A stretch of DNA of 64,000 bases from Symbiopectobacterium purcellii_A (GTDB lineage Bacteria; Pseudomonadota; Gammaproteobacteria; Enterobacterales; Enterobacteriaceae): positions 1,054,001-1,118,000 of the forward strand of contig NZ_CP189882.1 of assembly GCF_052050035.1 (NCBI RefSeq), in the 5' to 3' direction. The stretch's first letter is position 1. Every line of letters starts with the position of its first letter. Positions 9,708-18,390 of this stretch are shown here, one piece after another. Under the pieces are notes generated by a model. The model was not told the origin of the DNA and did not search any database. It worked only from the letters and a program-made list of their open reading frames with translations. Made by a program: the position numbers and the translations under genes.

Positions 9708-10806
9708 CCATTCCCACTCGAAACGCAACAAAGTGACCCACTTGCCAGAGTCGGATAAAATCACCGTTCTGGCCATACTGGAGAGCCTGTTGCATGCAGG
9801 GAAAACCTCTGACTCAGAAAGAACGGTTCTACATCGAAAAGCGGCGTGGTGAAGGTGTCAACCAAGCTACCATTGCCAGAGAGCTTGCTCTGCCTCGCTC
9901 GACCATCACCAGGGAACTCAGACGCAATACCGACCCTACTTTCAATGGTGTCTACTGCTGTAGAAGGGCGGACACTCTGGCCCGGGAACGCCGTCATAAG
10001 CCTCTGCCAAACAATGCTTTTTACCCGTTGGAGCCACACATTCAGAACTTCATCAGGCAGGCGCTTTCCACTCACTCTTCACCTGAAATCATCAGTGGCC
10101 GTTTGCACCTGGAATTCGGTATATCTGTCAGCAAGAATACGCTATATCGCTATATCCTGCAGGAGAGACAGGCTGGCGGGGAGCTATATCAGCAACTTCC
10201 TCATCGGGGAAAACGTTACAGGTACAATGCCGAAAACCTCAAATCAGGCCCTATTCCCAACCGTGTTGGTATTGAGTATCGCCCAGCTCAAGCCGAGCTT
10301 AAACAGGAGCCTGGCCACTTCGAAATTGACACTATTTTTGGCAAAGACCAGAAGTCATTCTTGTTAACCATCGTAGATAAAGCATTGAAAACCGTCATCA
10401 TTCGCAAACTGCCTAATAAGCGTGCGGAGACTGTGGTTGCTGCTTTCAGGGACATTGAAGCTAATACCTTTTGCAAGTTTAAGACCCTAACAGCTGATAA
10501 CGGCCCTGAATTCGCTCTGCACGAGCAAATTACTCAAATCACAGGGGCGCAGGTCTACTTTGCCCATCCTTATCATTCCTGGGAGAGGGGCTTGAATGAG
10601 CACACCAACGGGCTGATACGACGTTTTTACCCAAAGGGAACAGACTTCAGTCAGGTCAGTCATCGTAAGATTGCCGAACTCGAACACATACTCAATACAA
10701 GGGGCAGAAAATCGCTGGGCTATCGTTCCCCCAATGAGGTATTTTTAACGCACTTACTGGTGGCATAAGCCTCTACCGTTTTGTTGCGTTTCGAGTGGGA
10801 ATGGGG
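9708..10806 (+). mobile_element. IS30-family element, copy 1
   Basis: About 1.1 kb with inverted ends CCATTCCCACTCGAAACGCA / TGCGTTTCGAGTGGGAATGG. The host IS66 sequence AGCA appears on both sides, though the exact right boundary (10806-10809) is ambiguous. It encodes one full transposase. Confidence 0.85.
9794..10768 (+). CDS. IS30-family transposase
   Basis: A 324-residue transposase. The N-terminal helix-turn-helix (LTQKERFYIEKRRGEGVNQA, then TIARELALPRSTITRELRRN) is diagnostic of IS30. The DDE core shows Asp in HFEIDTIFGKDQ, Asp in LTADNGPEFALHEQ and Glu in WERGLNEHTNGLIRRFYPKG. Length is in the normal range and no lesion is seen, so this copy may be active. A nearly identical copy is at 29184-30158. 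Confidence 0.93.
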   Translation: MQGKPLTQKERFYIEKRRGEGVNQATIARELALPRSTITRELRRNTDPTFNGVYCCRRADTLARERRHKPLPNNAFYPLEPHIQNFIRQALSTHSSPEIISGRLHLEFGISVSKNTLYRYILQERQAGGELYQQLPHRGKRYRYNAENLKSGPIPNRVGIEYRPAQAELKQEPGHFEIDTIFGKDQKSFLLTIVDKALKTVIIRKLPNKRAETVVAAFRDIEANTFCKFKTLTADNGPEFALHEQITQITGAQVYFAHPYHSWERGLNEHTNGLIRRFYPKGTDFSQVSHRKIAELEHILNTRGRKSLGYRSPNEVFLTHLLVA

Positions 10807-11106
10807 CGTAGCAGTCGATGCAGCCCGGCGTCAGCGTGGCACAGCTGGCCCGCGAAAATAACATCAATGACAACCTGCTGTTCAACTGGCGGCGTCTTTA
10901 TCAGCAGGGGCTGCTCGCTGCACCATCAGGCGCTCCGGCGATGCTGCCGGTCACGCTCACTGCAGAAGGTGGCTGTCACCCTTTGCGCCCTGCCGTTCAG
11001 ACCGGAGATCCTGTTGCGAGCTGGTTCTGCCCGCAGGGACGCTTCGTATCAGTGGAAAGCTGACGCCGGAGATGCTGCAGACGCTCATCCGGGAAATGCA
11101 GGGAGG

Positions 11107-11460
11107 ATGCCGGTGATATCACTCCCTGCGGGAGCCCGCATCTGGCTGGTTGCCGGCGTCACGGACATGCGGAACGGCTTCAATGGCCTTGCTTCCAGGG
11201 TGCAGAACACGTTACGGGATGACCCGTTCAGCGGCCACCTGTTTATCTTCCGCGGCCGGCGCGGTGACATGATAAAAGTGCTGTGGGCGGACCGGGACGG
11301 TCTGTGCCTGTTCATCAAACGCCTGGAGCGGGGGCGCTTCGTGTGGCCGGTGACGCGTGACGGTAAGGTTCATCTGACGCCGGCACAGCTGTCCATGCTG
11401 CTGGAAGGCATTAACTGGAAACATCCGCAGCGGACGGAACGCCCTGGTCTGAGAATATAA
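11107..11460 (+). CDS. IS66 TnpB (OrfB)
   Basis: A 117-residue accessory protein of IS66 elements starting at ATG 11107 after GGGAGG. It contains the family pattern VTDMRNGFNGLASRVQ, FIFRGRRGDMIKVLWADRDG and LFIKRLERGRFVWP. It overlaps the end of tnpA, as is usual in these elements. The frame is open although the element itself is truncated. Confidence 0.9.
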   Translation: MPVISLPAGARIWLVAGVTDMRNGFNGLASRVQNTLRDDPFSGHLFIFRGRRGDMIKVLWADRDGLCLFIKRLERGRFVWPVTRDGKVHLTPAQLSMLLEGINWKHPQRTERPGLRI

Positions 11461-11479
11461 CCTGCTGTAAAGTGGGGTT

Positions 11480-11654
11480 ATGGACACCTCATACACCGAT
11501 GAAAATGCCCGTCTCAGCGCGCAGCTGCTGGAGCAGCAGACCACCATCCGCAAAATGGCGGAGTATAACCGCCTGCTCTCGCAGCGGGTGGCGGCGTACG
11601 CCAGCGAAATCAACCGGCTGAAGGCGCTGGTCGCGAAGCTGCAGCGCATGCAGT
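11480..11654 (+). pseudogene. IS66 TnpC, N-terminal fragment
   Basis: ATG 11480 begins MDTSYTDENARLSAQLLEQQ, a coiled-coil typical of the start of IS66 TnpC. The ISL2-like element at 11655 ends it after 58 codons, before any catalytic residue. Confidence 0.8.
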
Positions 11655-12586
11655 AAACTAGTTGCTGAATAGAGACTTGCATTTTTTGTCAGGCTATTGA
11701 GAATAAAAAGAGGTTTAACTTAGAGAATAAAGGTTTGAAATGATCAACAAAGAGCGGTTGTTACGAGATAATCGTTTATGTAAAGCAATCATTGGATTAT
11801 CAGTCGAAGAATTGAAAAATTTAGCCGCTGAATTTTCAGCTTGTTATTTGATTTATCGGAAAAAGAATCGAAAAGATCACGAGCGGCAGATGGGTGCAGG
11901 GCAGAAAGGATTTATCCCAACCCCATTAGATAAACTGCTTTTTATTTTATTGTATTTAAAATGTTATCCGACCTATGATTTGCAAGGACTTCTTTTTGGT
12001 TTAGATAGAACACGGGTATGTCGCTGGGTAAAAATATTATTGCCGGTTTTAGAGATGACCTTGGGGCGAGAATGTGTTTTGCCCGCTCGTCAAATTCGCT
12101 CTGCTGAGGAATTTTTTCGCGCCTTTCCTGGAGTTAAAGACGTCTTTATTGATGGGACAGAGCGACCTGTCCAAAAGCCTAAGAATCTGCGTCGGCGAAA
12201 AAAAATGTATTCGGGAAAGAAAAGACAGACCACTCGAAAAGGGCTTATTATGACTGACGAAACAAGGCAAATTGGATTTATCCCCATGAGCAAAAATGGG
12301 CGCGGTCACGATAAACGCTTACTCGATAAAGTCGATATAATTCGCCATATTCCTCCTGAGGTAACCATCTGGGCAGATACCGGTTTTCAAGGTATAGATA
12401 AACAGCATCCTAATACACAAATCCCAAAAAAAGGAACTCGAAAAAGACCTTTATCGCCTGAACAAAAACAAGAAAATAAAATAATCTCGGGCATCCGTAT
12501 TACAGTTGAACACGCCATCGCGGGTATCAAGCGCCTCGGTTGCATGACCCAAATTTTACGGAATCGTAGACCCTTTATTGATGATA
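11655..12586 (+). mobile_element. ISL2-like IS5-family element, copy a, 3'-truncated
   Basis: The left end AAACTAGTTGCTGAATAG matches the other copies. The element stops at the TA 12585-12586, where IS630 copy 2 begins. The last 105 bp of the element are not on the far side of that IS630; instead the opposite end of another ISL2-like copy follows, so a recombination joined two copies. Confidence 0.85.
11740..12584 (+). pseudogene. ISL2-like transposase, C-terminally truncated (copy a)
   Basis: It matches the full-length 299-residue transposase (see 21995-22894) to about residue 281, ILRNRRPFIDD, and is then cut by IS630. All catalytic residues remain, but the last 18 codons and the right terminal repeat are gone. 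Confidence 0.85.
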
Positions 12587-12608
12587 TAGCCAAGCGACTT
12601 AATTTTGA

Positions 12609-13629
12609 TTACACCATATGGACTGAGAACAAACTCTCTGTATCGCAACCCATCTCTCTTTTTTTGCTTTTTGCTTGTGCCCATTTATGCTCAATTGGGT
12701 TAAGATCTGGCGAATATGTAGGCAAATACTCCACCATATACCCTGCATCGATGATGACTTGTTGAATATTATGTTTTTTGTGAAAAGTGGCATTGTCCAT
12801 CATGATTACACTGTTTTTAGGGAGTACTGGGATAAGGACTTGTGTGACCCAGGCATAGAAAACATCGCTGTTGGCTTTGTTGAATAATTTAAGATACTGA
12901 TTTATATAAGCATTATAAAATTTCAACGACTAATTTTTCCTCTCGGAATGCTTTTTATTGTGCTAACTATTTGATTTGTCGTTCTAACAAAATACATTCT
13001 CTGTAAATGCATTCTAACTAAAGAAGATGTAAATCAAACGGTTAAATTATTCAACAAAGCCATCGCTGTTAATATTGATATCAAATAATCCGATAGCAAA
13101 CAGCGTTGTGCCTAATAAAGCGCCGATAACATTTGTTCTTCCCCTAGCTCCCCAGTTCTTCAGGCCAAAACACCGTTGACCTTTTGGGGAATAGCCGTGA
13201 GTCCGTGGGGTATCGTGTGAAAAACCACTTTCATCAATAAAAACAATAGGTTTACCTTCTTTTTCATACTGTTGTTTTTTTTGTTGAAATCCCTGCCGGG
13301 CGTTTTCGTCGGCTTTCGGATGACGTAGAGTTTTTTTTATAGGTCAATCCCAGCTTTTTAAGCGCTTGCCAAATGGCCTTCTGACAAACGCCAAAACGCT
13401 CTGCACGTTCTTTTTGGTAAGCATCTGGATATTGTTCAACATCTTTTATCAACTCGGATTTATCGATCTTTCGCTGACGCGTGGTCGATGCTTTTGACTC
13501 TATTTGATTAATCCAACGCGATACAGAGGCAGGGCCAATCCGAAATTGCTTCGCTGTTTCTCGGATACTCAACCCTTCGTTTTTCCGTGTAGATATCACT
13601 TTACGTCTAAAATCAATTGAATAGCTCAT
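12609..13629 (-). pseudogene. IS630 transposase, interrupted by MITE (copy 2)
   Basis: ORFA (13264-13629) is identical in product to the other copies. ORFB is cut after NININSDV by the MITE at 12873-13061. The MITE reads through in frame (KFYNAYINQYLKLFNKA), giving a short chimeric frame that is not a real gene. Confidence 0.85.
12873..13061. repeat. MITE-A (189 bp, IS903-type ends) in IS630 copy 2
   Basis: Perfect ends GGCTTTGTTGAATAA / TTATTCAACAAAGCC; 9-bp duplication ATCGCTGTT on both sides. No coding capacity. Confidence 0.93.
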
Positions 13630-14383
13630 TTAAATAATGTAATCAAAATTAAGTCGTTTAGCTATAAGGGTGTTTCGGTGATTGAAGTAAATTTTACGCT
13701 GTTCTGAGATGGAAATTCCAAAGACCGGCGCTAAGGAGTAAGAAGGTATCATCAATAAAGGGTCTACGATTCCGTAAAATTTGGGTCATGCAACCGAGGC
13801 GCTTGATACCCGCGATGGCGTGTTCAACTGTAATACGGATGCCCGAGATTATTTTATTTTCTTGTTTTTGTTCAGGCGATAAAGGTCTTTTTCGAGTTCC
13901 TTTTTTTGGGATTTGTGTATTAGGATGCTGTTTATCTATACCTTGAAAACCGGTATCTGCCCAGATGGTTACCTCAGGAGGAATATGGCGAATTATATCG
14001 ACTTTATCGAGTAAGCGTTTATCGTGACCGCGCCCATTTTTGCTCATGGGGATAAATCCAATTTGCCTTGTTTCGTCAGTCATAATAAGCCCTTTTCGAG
14101 TGGTCTGTCTTTTCTTTCCCGAATACATTTTTTTTCGCCGACGCAGATTCTTAGGCTTTTGGACAGGTCGCTCTGTCCCATCAATAAAGACGTCTTTAAC
14201 TCCAGGAAAGGCGCGAAAAAATTCCTCAGCAGAGCGAATTTGACGAGCGGGCAAAACACATTCTCGCCCCAAGGTCATCTCTAAAACCGGCAATAATATT
14301 TTTACCCAGCGACAGGCTTTGTTGAATAATTTAACCGTTTGATTTACATCTTCTTTAGTTAGAATGCATTTACAGAGAATGTA

Positions 14384-15263
14384 TAGCTAAACGACTTAAT
14401 TTTGATTACATTATTTAAATGAGCTATTCAATTGATTTTAGACGTAAAGTGATATCTACACGGAAAAACGAAGGGTTGAGTATCCGAGAAACAGCGAAGC
14501 AATTTCGGATTGGCCCTGCCTCTGTATCGCGTTGGATTAATCAAATAGAGTCAAAAGCATCGACCACGCGTCAGCGAAAGATCGATAAATCCGAGTTGAT
14601 AAAAGATGTTGAACAATATCCAGATGCTTACCAAAAAGAACGTGCAGAGCGTTTTGGCGTTTGTCAGAAGGCCATTTGGCAAGCGCTTAAAAAGCTGGGA
14701 TTGACCTATAAAAAAAACTCTACGTCATCCGAAAGCCGACGAAAACGCCCGGCAGGGATTTCAACAAAAAAAACAACAGTATGAAAAAGAAGGTAAACCT
14801 ATTGTTTTTATTGATGAAAGTGGTTTTTCACACGATGCCCCACGGACTCACGGCTATTCCCCAAAAGGTCAACGGTGTTTTGGCCTGAAGAACTGGGGAG
14901 CTAGGGGAAGAACAAATGTTATCGGCGCTTTATTAGGCACAACGCTGTTTGCTATCGGATTATTTGATATCAATATTAACAGCGATGTTTTCTATGCCTG
15001 GGTCACACAAGTCCTTATCCCAGTACTCCCTAAAAACAGTGTAATCATGATGGACAATGCCACTTTTCACAAAAAACATAATATTCAACAAGTCATCATC
15101 GATGCAGGGTATATGGTGGAGTATTTGCCTACATATTCGCCAGATCTTAACCCAATTGAGCATAAATGGGCACAAGCAAAAAGCAAAAAAAGAGAGATGG
15201 GTTGCGATACAGAGAGTTTGTTCTCAGTCCATATGGTGTAATCAAAATTAAGTCGCTTGGCTA
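14384..15263 (+). mobile_element. IS630-family element, copy 3 (880 bp)
   Basis: TA 14382-14383 and TA 15264-15265 flank TAGCTAAACGACTTAATTTT ... AAAATTAAGTCGCTTGGCTA. It is inserted into the central TA of GAATGTATTTTG in a MITE-A. It is inverted relative to copies 1, 2 and 4. Confidence 0.93.
14419..15241 (+). CDS. IS630 transposase, ORFA and ORFB joined by a frameshift at an A8 run
   Basis: ORFA is 14419-14784 (121 aa, HTH near residues 18-38). ORFB (open from 14717 to 15241, 174 aa) carries the DDE triad: Asp in VFIDESGFSH, Asp in IMMDNATFHK and Glu in SPDLNPIEHKW. The frames meet at ACCTAT followed by eight A (14710-14717). Upstream homology ends LGLTYKK and downstream begins TLRHPKADENARQ, so a net +1 (or -2) shift is needed to make a transposase of roughly 270 residues. 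The same run and split occur in all four copies. It could be programmed slippage, which is known in the IS630 family, or an old inactivating indel spread by a helper copy. Confidence 0.8.
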
Positions 15264-15695
15264 TATTTTGTTAGAACGACAAATCAAATAGTTAGCACAA
15301 TAAAAAGCATTCCGAGAGGAAAAATTAGTCGTTGAAACTTTATAATGCTTATATAAATCAGTATCTTAAATTATTCAACAAAGCCCCAGCGACATACCCG
15401 TGTTCTATCTAAACCAAAAAGAAGTCCTTGCAAATCATAGGTCGGATAACATTTTAAATACAATAAAATAAAAAGCAGTTTATCTAATGGGGTTGGGATA
15501 AATCCTTTCTGCCCTGCACCCATCTGCCGCTCGTGATCTTTTCGATTCTTTTTCCGATAAATCAAATAACAAGCTGAAAATTCAGCGGCTAAATTTTTCA
15601 ATTCTTCGACTGATAATCCAATGATTGCTTTACATAAACGATTATCTCGTAACAACCGCTCTTTGTTGATCATTTCAAACCTTTATTCTCTAAGT

Positions 15696-15877
15696 GGCTT
15701 TGTTGAATAAATCGAACTTTCAGGGGATCGCCGGATCAGAGCACTATCATCGCTCCCGATAGCAGCTCCCCATGGCAAAGCAAAAGTTTAAAATCACCAA
15801 CTGGCCCACATACAACAAAGCACTCAGACAACGCGGCTCCCTGACGGTCTGGCTTGATGAGTCGGCCATCGCTGCAT
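15696..15877 (+). mobile_element. IS903-like fragment (left 182 bp)
   Basis: It begins GGCTTTGTTGAATAAATCGAAC, contains the start of the transposase (MAKQKFKITNWPTYNKALRQ), and stops inside codon 36 where the terminal TGTAGTGG of an IS3-family element begins. An adjacent deletion by that element is the simplest explanation. Confidence 0.88.
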
Positions 15878-16698
15878 TGTAGTGGTCAACTAAATTTGGC
15901 CACCCTACCTGACTGTTGATGGAACAGCCGTTCTGATTCATTTGGTGTTAACCCACCGTTATACCAGTGAGGTCTGACATCGCTATAATAATGGGTTATG
16001 TAGCGAATAATGGATGATTGAGCAGTACTAAAGCTTTGGTAGCCAGTCGTTGGCACCCATTCAGTCTTCAGACTACGGAAGAATCGCTCCATCGGACTAT
16101 TATCCCAACAATTTCCTCTGCGACCCATACTTTGGGTCATCTGATAACGCCACAATGCCTGCCTATACTGAAGACTGGTGTAATGGCTTCCTTGGTCACT
16201 ATGAAACATGACTTGTTTGGGATGCCCACGCAGTTCCCAAGCCATTTGTAGTGCTTTGGCTGTTAATTCTGAATCTGGCGAAAACGACATTGCCCAACCC
16301 ACGGGTTTTCGGGCAAATAAATCTAATACCACCGCCAGATACGCCCATCGGTCGCCTGTCCAAATATAGGTTACATCGCCGCACCAAACCTGGTCAGGCT
16401 TGGTAACAGCGAACTGCTTATTGAGCAGATTTGGAATATCAATACGTTCATTTCCACCGCGGTTGTATTGATGTTTTCTTGTTTGGCAACTAACGAGGGT
16501 TAATTCTTTCATAAACTTACCCGCTAACCACCGCCCAAGTTTCACGTCGTGTGTATTGGTAACCACCGTGGCGATAGTCCTTGCGCCCGCAGACCCGCCA
16601 CTAACGTTCCACGCTTCGCTGACCAGGCTACGTTTTATCGTCCGCTCAATATCTGGCTCCTTAGGTCGACACCAATAGCGATAACTGCTTCGGTGAAC
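15878..16698 (-). mobile_element. IS911-like IS3 element, right part (split from 19527-19961)
   Basis: The outer end TGTAGTGGTCAACTAAATTT pairs imperfectly with the other end at 19527. Inner flank TCGGTGAAC (16690-16698) is the complement of GTTCACCGA at 19953-19961. The two parts are one IS3 element cut by an IS903-like insertion and then separated by inversion. Together they make about 1.25 kb, the normal size. Confidence 0.88.
15886..16698 (-). pseudogene. IS911-like OrfB, integrase core, N-terminus displaced
   Basis: Open from VHRSSYRYWCRPKEPD to the stop, with the IS3-family integrase core: Asp in VWCGDVTYIWTG, Asp in MFHSDQGSHYTS and Glu in WDNSPMERFFRSLKTEW. The first OrfB codons are at 19890-19961 in the other fragment. 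Strong resemblance to IS911 OrfB throughout. Confidence 0.88.
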
Positions 16699-17754
16699 GG
16701 CTTTGTTGAATAAATCAGAATTAGCCGACAGGATGACTCCCTCTGCTACACCTGTTATCCTATCCTGACGCTGTGTGGCATACCCAACAACGTCATACGG
16801 TTCAGCGCTTTGACCATCGCTATGGCTTCACCTACTTGAGCCTCATAGTCACGCAGGCTCAGATGGCCACCCAGCAAAGTTTTTATGCGGAACATCGCTG
16901 TTTCTGCCACTGAACGCCGGTGATAACCCACTTTCTTTTTCCACATATCATTACTCCCGCTCAGACGCTGATTCGCCACCGCATGGTTACGTTCATGGTA
17001 CTTGTCCGGCCAGTATTTGGCTCCGCTTCGCGGCGGGATAAGGGGCCTGATTTTCTTTCTTAGCAACGCATCGTGGCAGTAACGGGCGTCATAAGCACCG
17101 TCTGCTGACACTTCCCTGATTTTTCGGTGGGTTTGGTTAATCAGGCCCGGCAGTGCCTGCGCATCTGTCGTTCCGCTGAGCGATAAGTCGGCACAGATAA
17201 TCTCATGCGTCGCACTGTCTGCTGCCAGATGAAGCTTGCGCCACACTCTTCGTCTGTCAGCCCCATGCTGCCTGACTTTCCATTCACCTTCGCCAAAGAC
17301 CTTCAGACCGGTACTGTCGATGACCAGATGCGAGATTTCACCACGCGTTGGCGTTTTTATGCTGATACTGACGGTTTTTGCCCGCCGACTGACCAGAGAG
17401 TAGTCCGGGCAGCGCAGTGGCAGGCTCATCAGTGTAAAAACCGAGTCGACAAAGCCCTGTAATGCCCGGAGCGACAGGTTAAACACGCGCTTTATCATCA
17501 AAACCGTGGTAACAGCCATATCGGTGTAGTAAAGCGGCCGACCACGACCTTCATGCGAAGAACTGTCAGTCCATGCAGCGATGGCCGACTCATCAAGCCA
17601 GACCGTCAGGGAGCCGCGTTGTCTGAGTGCTTTGTTGTAGGTGGGCCAGTTGGTGATTTTAAACTTTTGCTTTGCCATGGGGAGCTGCTATCGGGAGCGA
17701 TGATAGTGCTTTGATCCGGCGATCCCCTGAAAGTTCGATTTATTCAACAAAGCC
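16699..17754 (-). mobile_element. IS903-like IS5-family element, copy A (1056 bp)
   Basis: Inverted ends GGCTTTGTTGAATAAATC / GATTTATTCAACAAAGCC. Flanks do not match each other: TCGGTGAAC at the left, CATCTGAGA at the right (read across a MITE at 17760-17948). Each matches a flank of copy B instead, which shows recombination between A and B. Confidence 0.95.
16755..17678 (-). CDS. IS903-group transposase (IS5 family)
   Basis: A 307-residue transposase, full length for IS903. The DDE triad is seen as Asp in HLVIDSTGLKVFGEGEWKV (near residue 117), Asp in VSADGAYDARYCHDAL (near 193) and Glu in the Y-R-E-K signature YHRRSVAETAMFRIK (near 257). The protein is identical or nearly so in copies A, B, C and D, pointing to recent spread and a probably active source of transposase. 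It may also mobilise the MITEs that share its ends. Confidence 0.95.
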   Translation of the reverse strand: MAKQKFKITNWPTYNKALRQRGSLTVWLDESAIAAWTDSSSHEGRGRPLYYTDMAVTTVLMIKRVFNLSLRALQGFVDSVFTLMSLPLRCPDYSLVSRRAKTVSISIKTPTRGEISHLVIDSTGLKVFGEGEWKVRQHGADRRRVWRKLHLAADSATHEIICADLSLSGTTDAQALPGLINQTHRKIREVSADGAYDARYCHDALLRKKIRPLIPPRSGAKYWPDKYHERNHAVANQRLSGSNDMWKKKVGYHRRSVAETAMFRIKTLLGGHLSLRDYEAQVGEAIAMVKALNRMTLLGMPHSVRIG

Positions 17755-18013
17755 CATCTGGCTTTGTTGAATAATTTAACCGTTTGATTTACATCTTCTT
17801 TAGTTAGAATGCATTTACAGAGAATGTATTTTGTTAGAACGACAAATCAAATAGTTAGCACAATAAAAAGCATTCCGAGAGGAAAAATTAGTCGTTGAAA
17901 TTTTATAATGCTTATATAAATCAGTATCTTAAATTATTCAACAAAGCCAGCCCATCTGAGAATGTCGAGATGATTTTTTCTATCTCTCGTTGTCCTGATT
18001 CGCTGATTTTCAT
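17755..18013 (-). pseudogene. Small phage ORF, 5' part, separated from its 3' part by inversion
   Basis: ATG 18013 (minus) begins MKISESGQREIEKIIST and reaches the junction base 17755, with MITE-A inserted near the end. Joining at the shared TCTCAGATG with 21018-21367, and removing the MITEs, gives an uninterrupted frame of about 67 codons ending DILRMTLTSK. Its ATG overlaps the TGA of the previous ORF (ATGA). Function unknown; in lambdoid phages this interval holds kil/gam-like genes, but no similarity to those is visible. Confidence 0.75.
17760..17948. repeat. MITE-A at the edge of IS903-like copy A
   Basis: Duplication AGCCCATCT on both sides. Its first four bases are the last four bases of IS903-like copy A, so the MITE landed across that element's end. 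Confidence 0.93.
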
Positions 18014-18195
18014 ATCGGGTTCCCCTTTTGGTTAACCGTTGCAATAAGCTGCTCGAATAACCGTTGCAGCCAGCTTTTGTTTTTGAAGCTCTGGCTCGTG
18101 ACGATATTTGAGCGGTGATGTTCGATTGACCGAATAGGGTCAAATTGTGTTTCCGAGCGGCCAGCAATAGGCCACCCTGCAAAGGCATATTGCAT
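18010..18195 (-). CDS. Small lambdoid-phage ORF, unknown function
   Basis: 61 residues, beginning MQYAFAGWPIAGRSETQFD and ending LFEQLIATVNQKGNPI, with basic and aromatic residues. The stop overlaps the next ATG, so the two are translationally coupled in the early-left operon between N and bet. The opening MQYAFAGWP resembles short uncharacterised proteins of lambdoid phages. I cannot give a function. Confidence 0.55.
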   Translation of the reverse strand: MQYAFAGWPIAGRSETQFDPIRSIEHHRSNIVTSQSFKNKSWLQRLFEQLIATVNQKGNPI

Positions 18196-18282
18196 GGCGT
18201 TCTCCGTTTAACTATTTGTATTGATGTATTAATGATGCCGAGGGATATCGGCGAAGGTATAAAGAGGCAGTTCAGTGTTATC

Positions 18283-18387
18283 TATATTCAACGTACTTCA
18301 AGATGCATCCGCACATTCAGCAGAAGGCAGGTGCAGTAAGCCTATCTTGAGGCCTTGCCGAGCATCTTGAAGTTTATTGAGTATATA
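18283..18387. repeat. Imperfect palindromic repeat between N and the next ORF
   Basis: Long imperfect inverted repeat: ATATTCAACGTACTTCAAGA at the left and the complement of GCATCTTGAAGTTTATTGAG at the right, about 105 bp overall. It resembles the interspersed palindromes with CTTCAAGATGC cores found in Yersinia, Serratia and Pectobacterium genomes. It could act as an RNA hairpin in the phage early transcript. Confidence 0.55.
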
Positions 18388-18390
18388 TTA

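Larger units (their letters stand above)
9388..11116 (+). pseudogene. IS66 TnpA, interrupted by IS30 and frameshifted
   Basis: ATG 9388 starts MKHRTWILEALRLHFDEK, then a helix-turn-helix (IEAGRRLGIPKTTVCELFARF) and NFPRDFKISLVEH. There the IS30 element interrupts it. After it the frame resumes with MQPGVSVAQLARENNIND and LLFNWRRLYQQG, the usual IS66 OrfA signature. Homology near the end (ISGKLTPEMLQTLIREMQ) is in another frame, so there is also an indel around 10970-11030. Confidence 0.75.
9304..11654 (+). mobile_element. IS66-family element, 5' part only
   Basis: The left end begins GTAAGCG, typical of IS66 terminal repeats. It is followed by tnpA (broken), tnpB (open) and the first 58 codons of tnpC. 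At 11655 an ISL2-like element cuts tnpC and the remainder is not found in the window. An IS30 element (9708-10806) sits inside tnpA. Most of tnpC, the catalytic gene, is missing, so this copy is dead. Confidence 0.8.
12587..13664 (-). mobile_element. IS630-family element, copy 2, split by a MITE
   Basis: Ends as in copy 1. The 1078 bp equal 880 plus a 189-bp MITE and its 9-bp duplication (ATCGCTGTT). TA dinucleotides flank it, but the two flanks come from different positions of two oppositely oriented ISL2-like copies, so this is a recombined element rather than a simple insertion. Confidence 0.9.
14315..15385. repeat. MITE-A split by IS630 copy 3
   Basis: MITE halves 14315-14383 and 15264-15385 join to 189 bp when IS630 and its duplicated TA are removed. 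Target duplication in ISL2-like copy b: CCAGCGACA. This orders events as ISL2-like, then MITE-A, then IS630. Confidence 0.93.
13694..15673 (-). pseudogene. ISL2-like transposase interrupted by MITE and IS630 (copy b)
   Basis: N-terminal 96 codons at 15386-15673 and the remaining two thirds at 13694-14314 match the intact copy. They are separated by MITE-A plus IS630, with duplication CCAGCGACA on both sides. No other lesion was seen. Confidence 0.85.
13665..15695 (-). mobile_element. ISL2-like element, copy b, broken at both ends and nested
   Basis: Inverted relative to copy a. Its 3' end begins at TA-AGGGTGTTTCGG next to IS630 copy 2, lacking the outer 28 bases. It is interrupted by MITE-A (14315-15385), which itself holds IS630 copy 3. 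Its other end stops at 15695, where an IS903-like fragment starts, losing about 85 bp including the outer repeat. Confidence 0.88.

Noticed and set aside
12609..12926. A 105-codon frame starting in MITE-A and running into IS630 ORFB
   Set aside because: It arises from the MITE insertion; the same ORFB exists without this start in the other copies.
16018..16251. Plus-strand ORF within the IS911-like fragment
   Set aside because: Antisense to OrfB, which has all catalytic residues of the IS3 integrase core.
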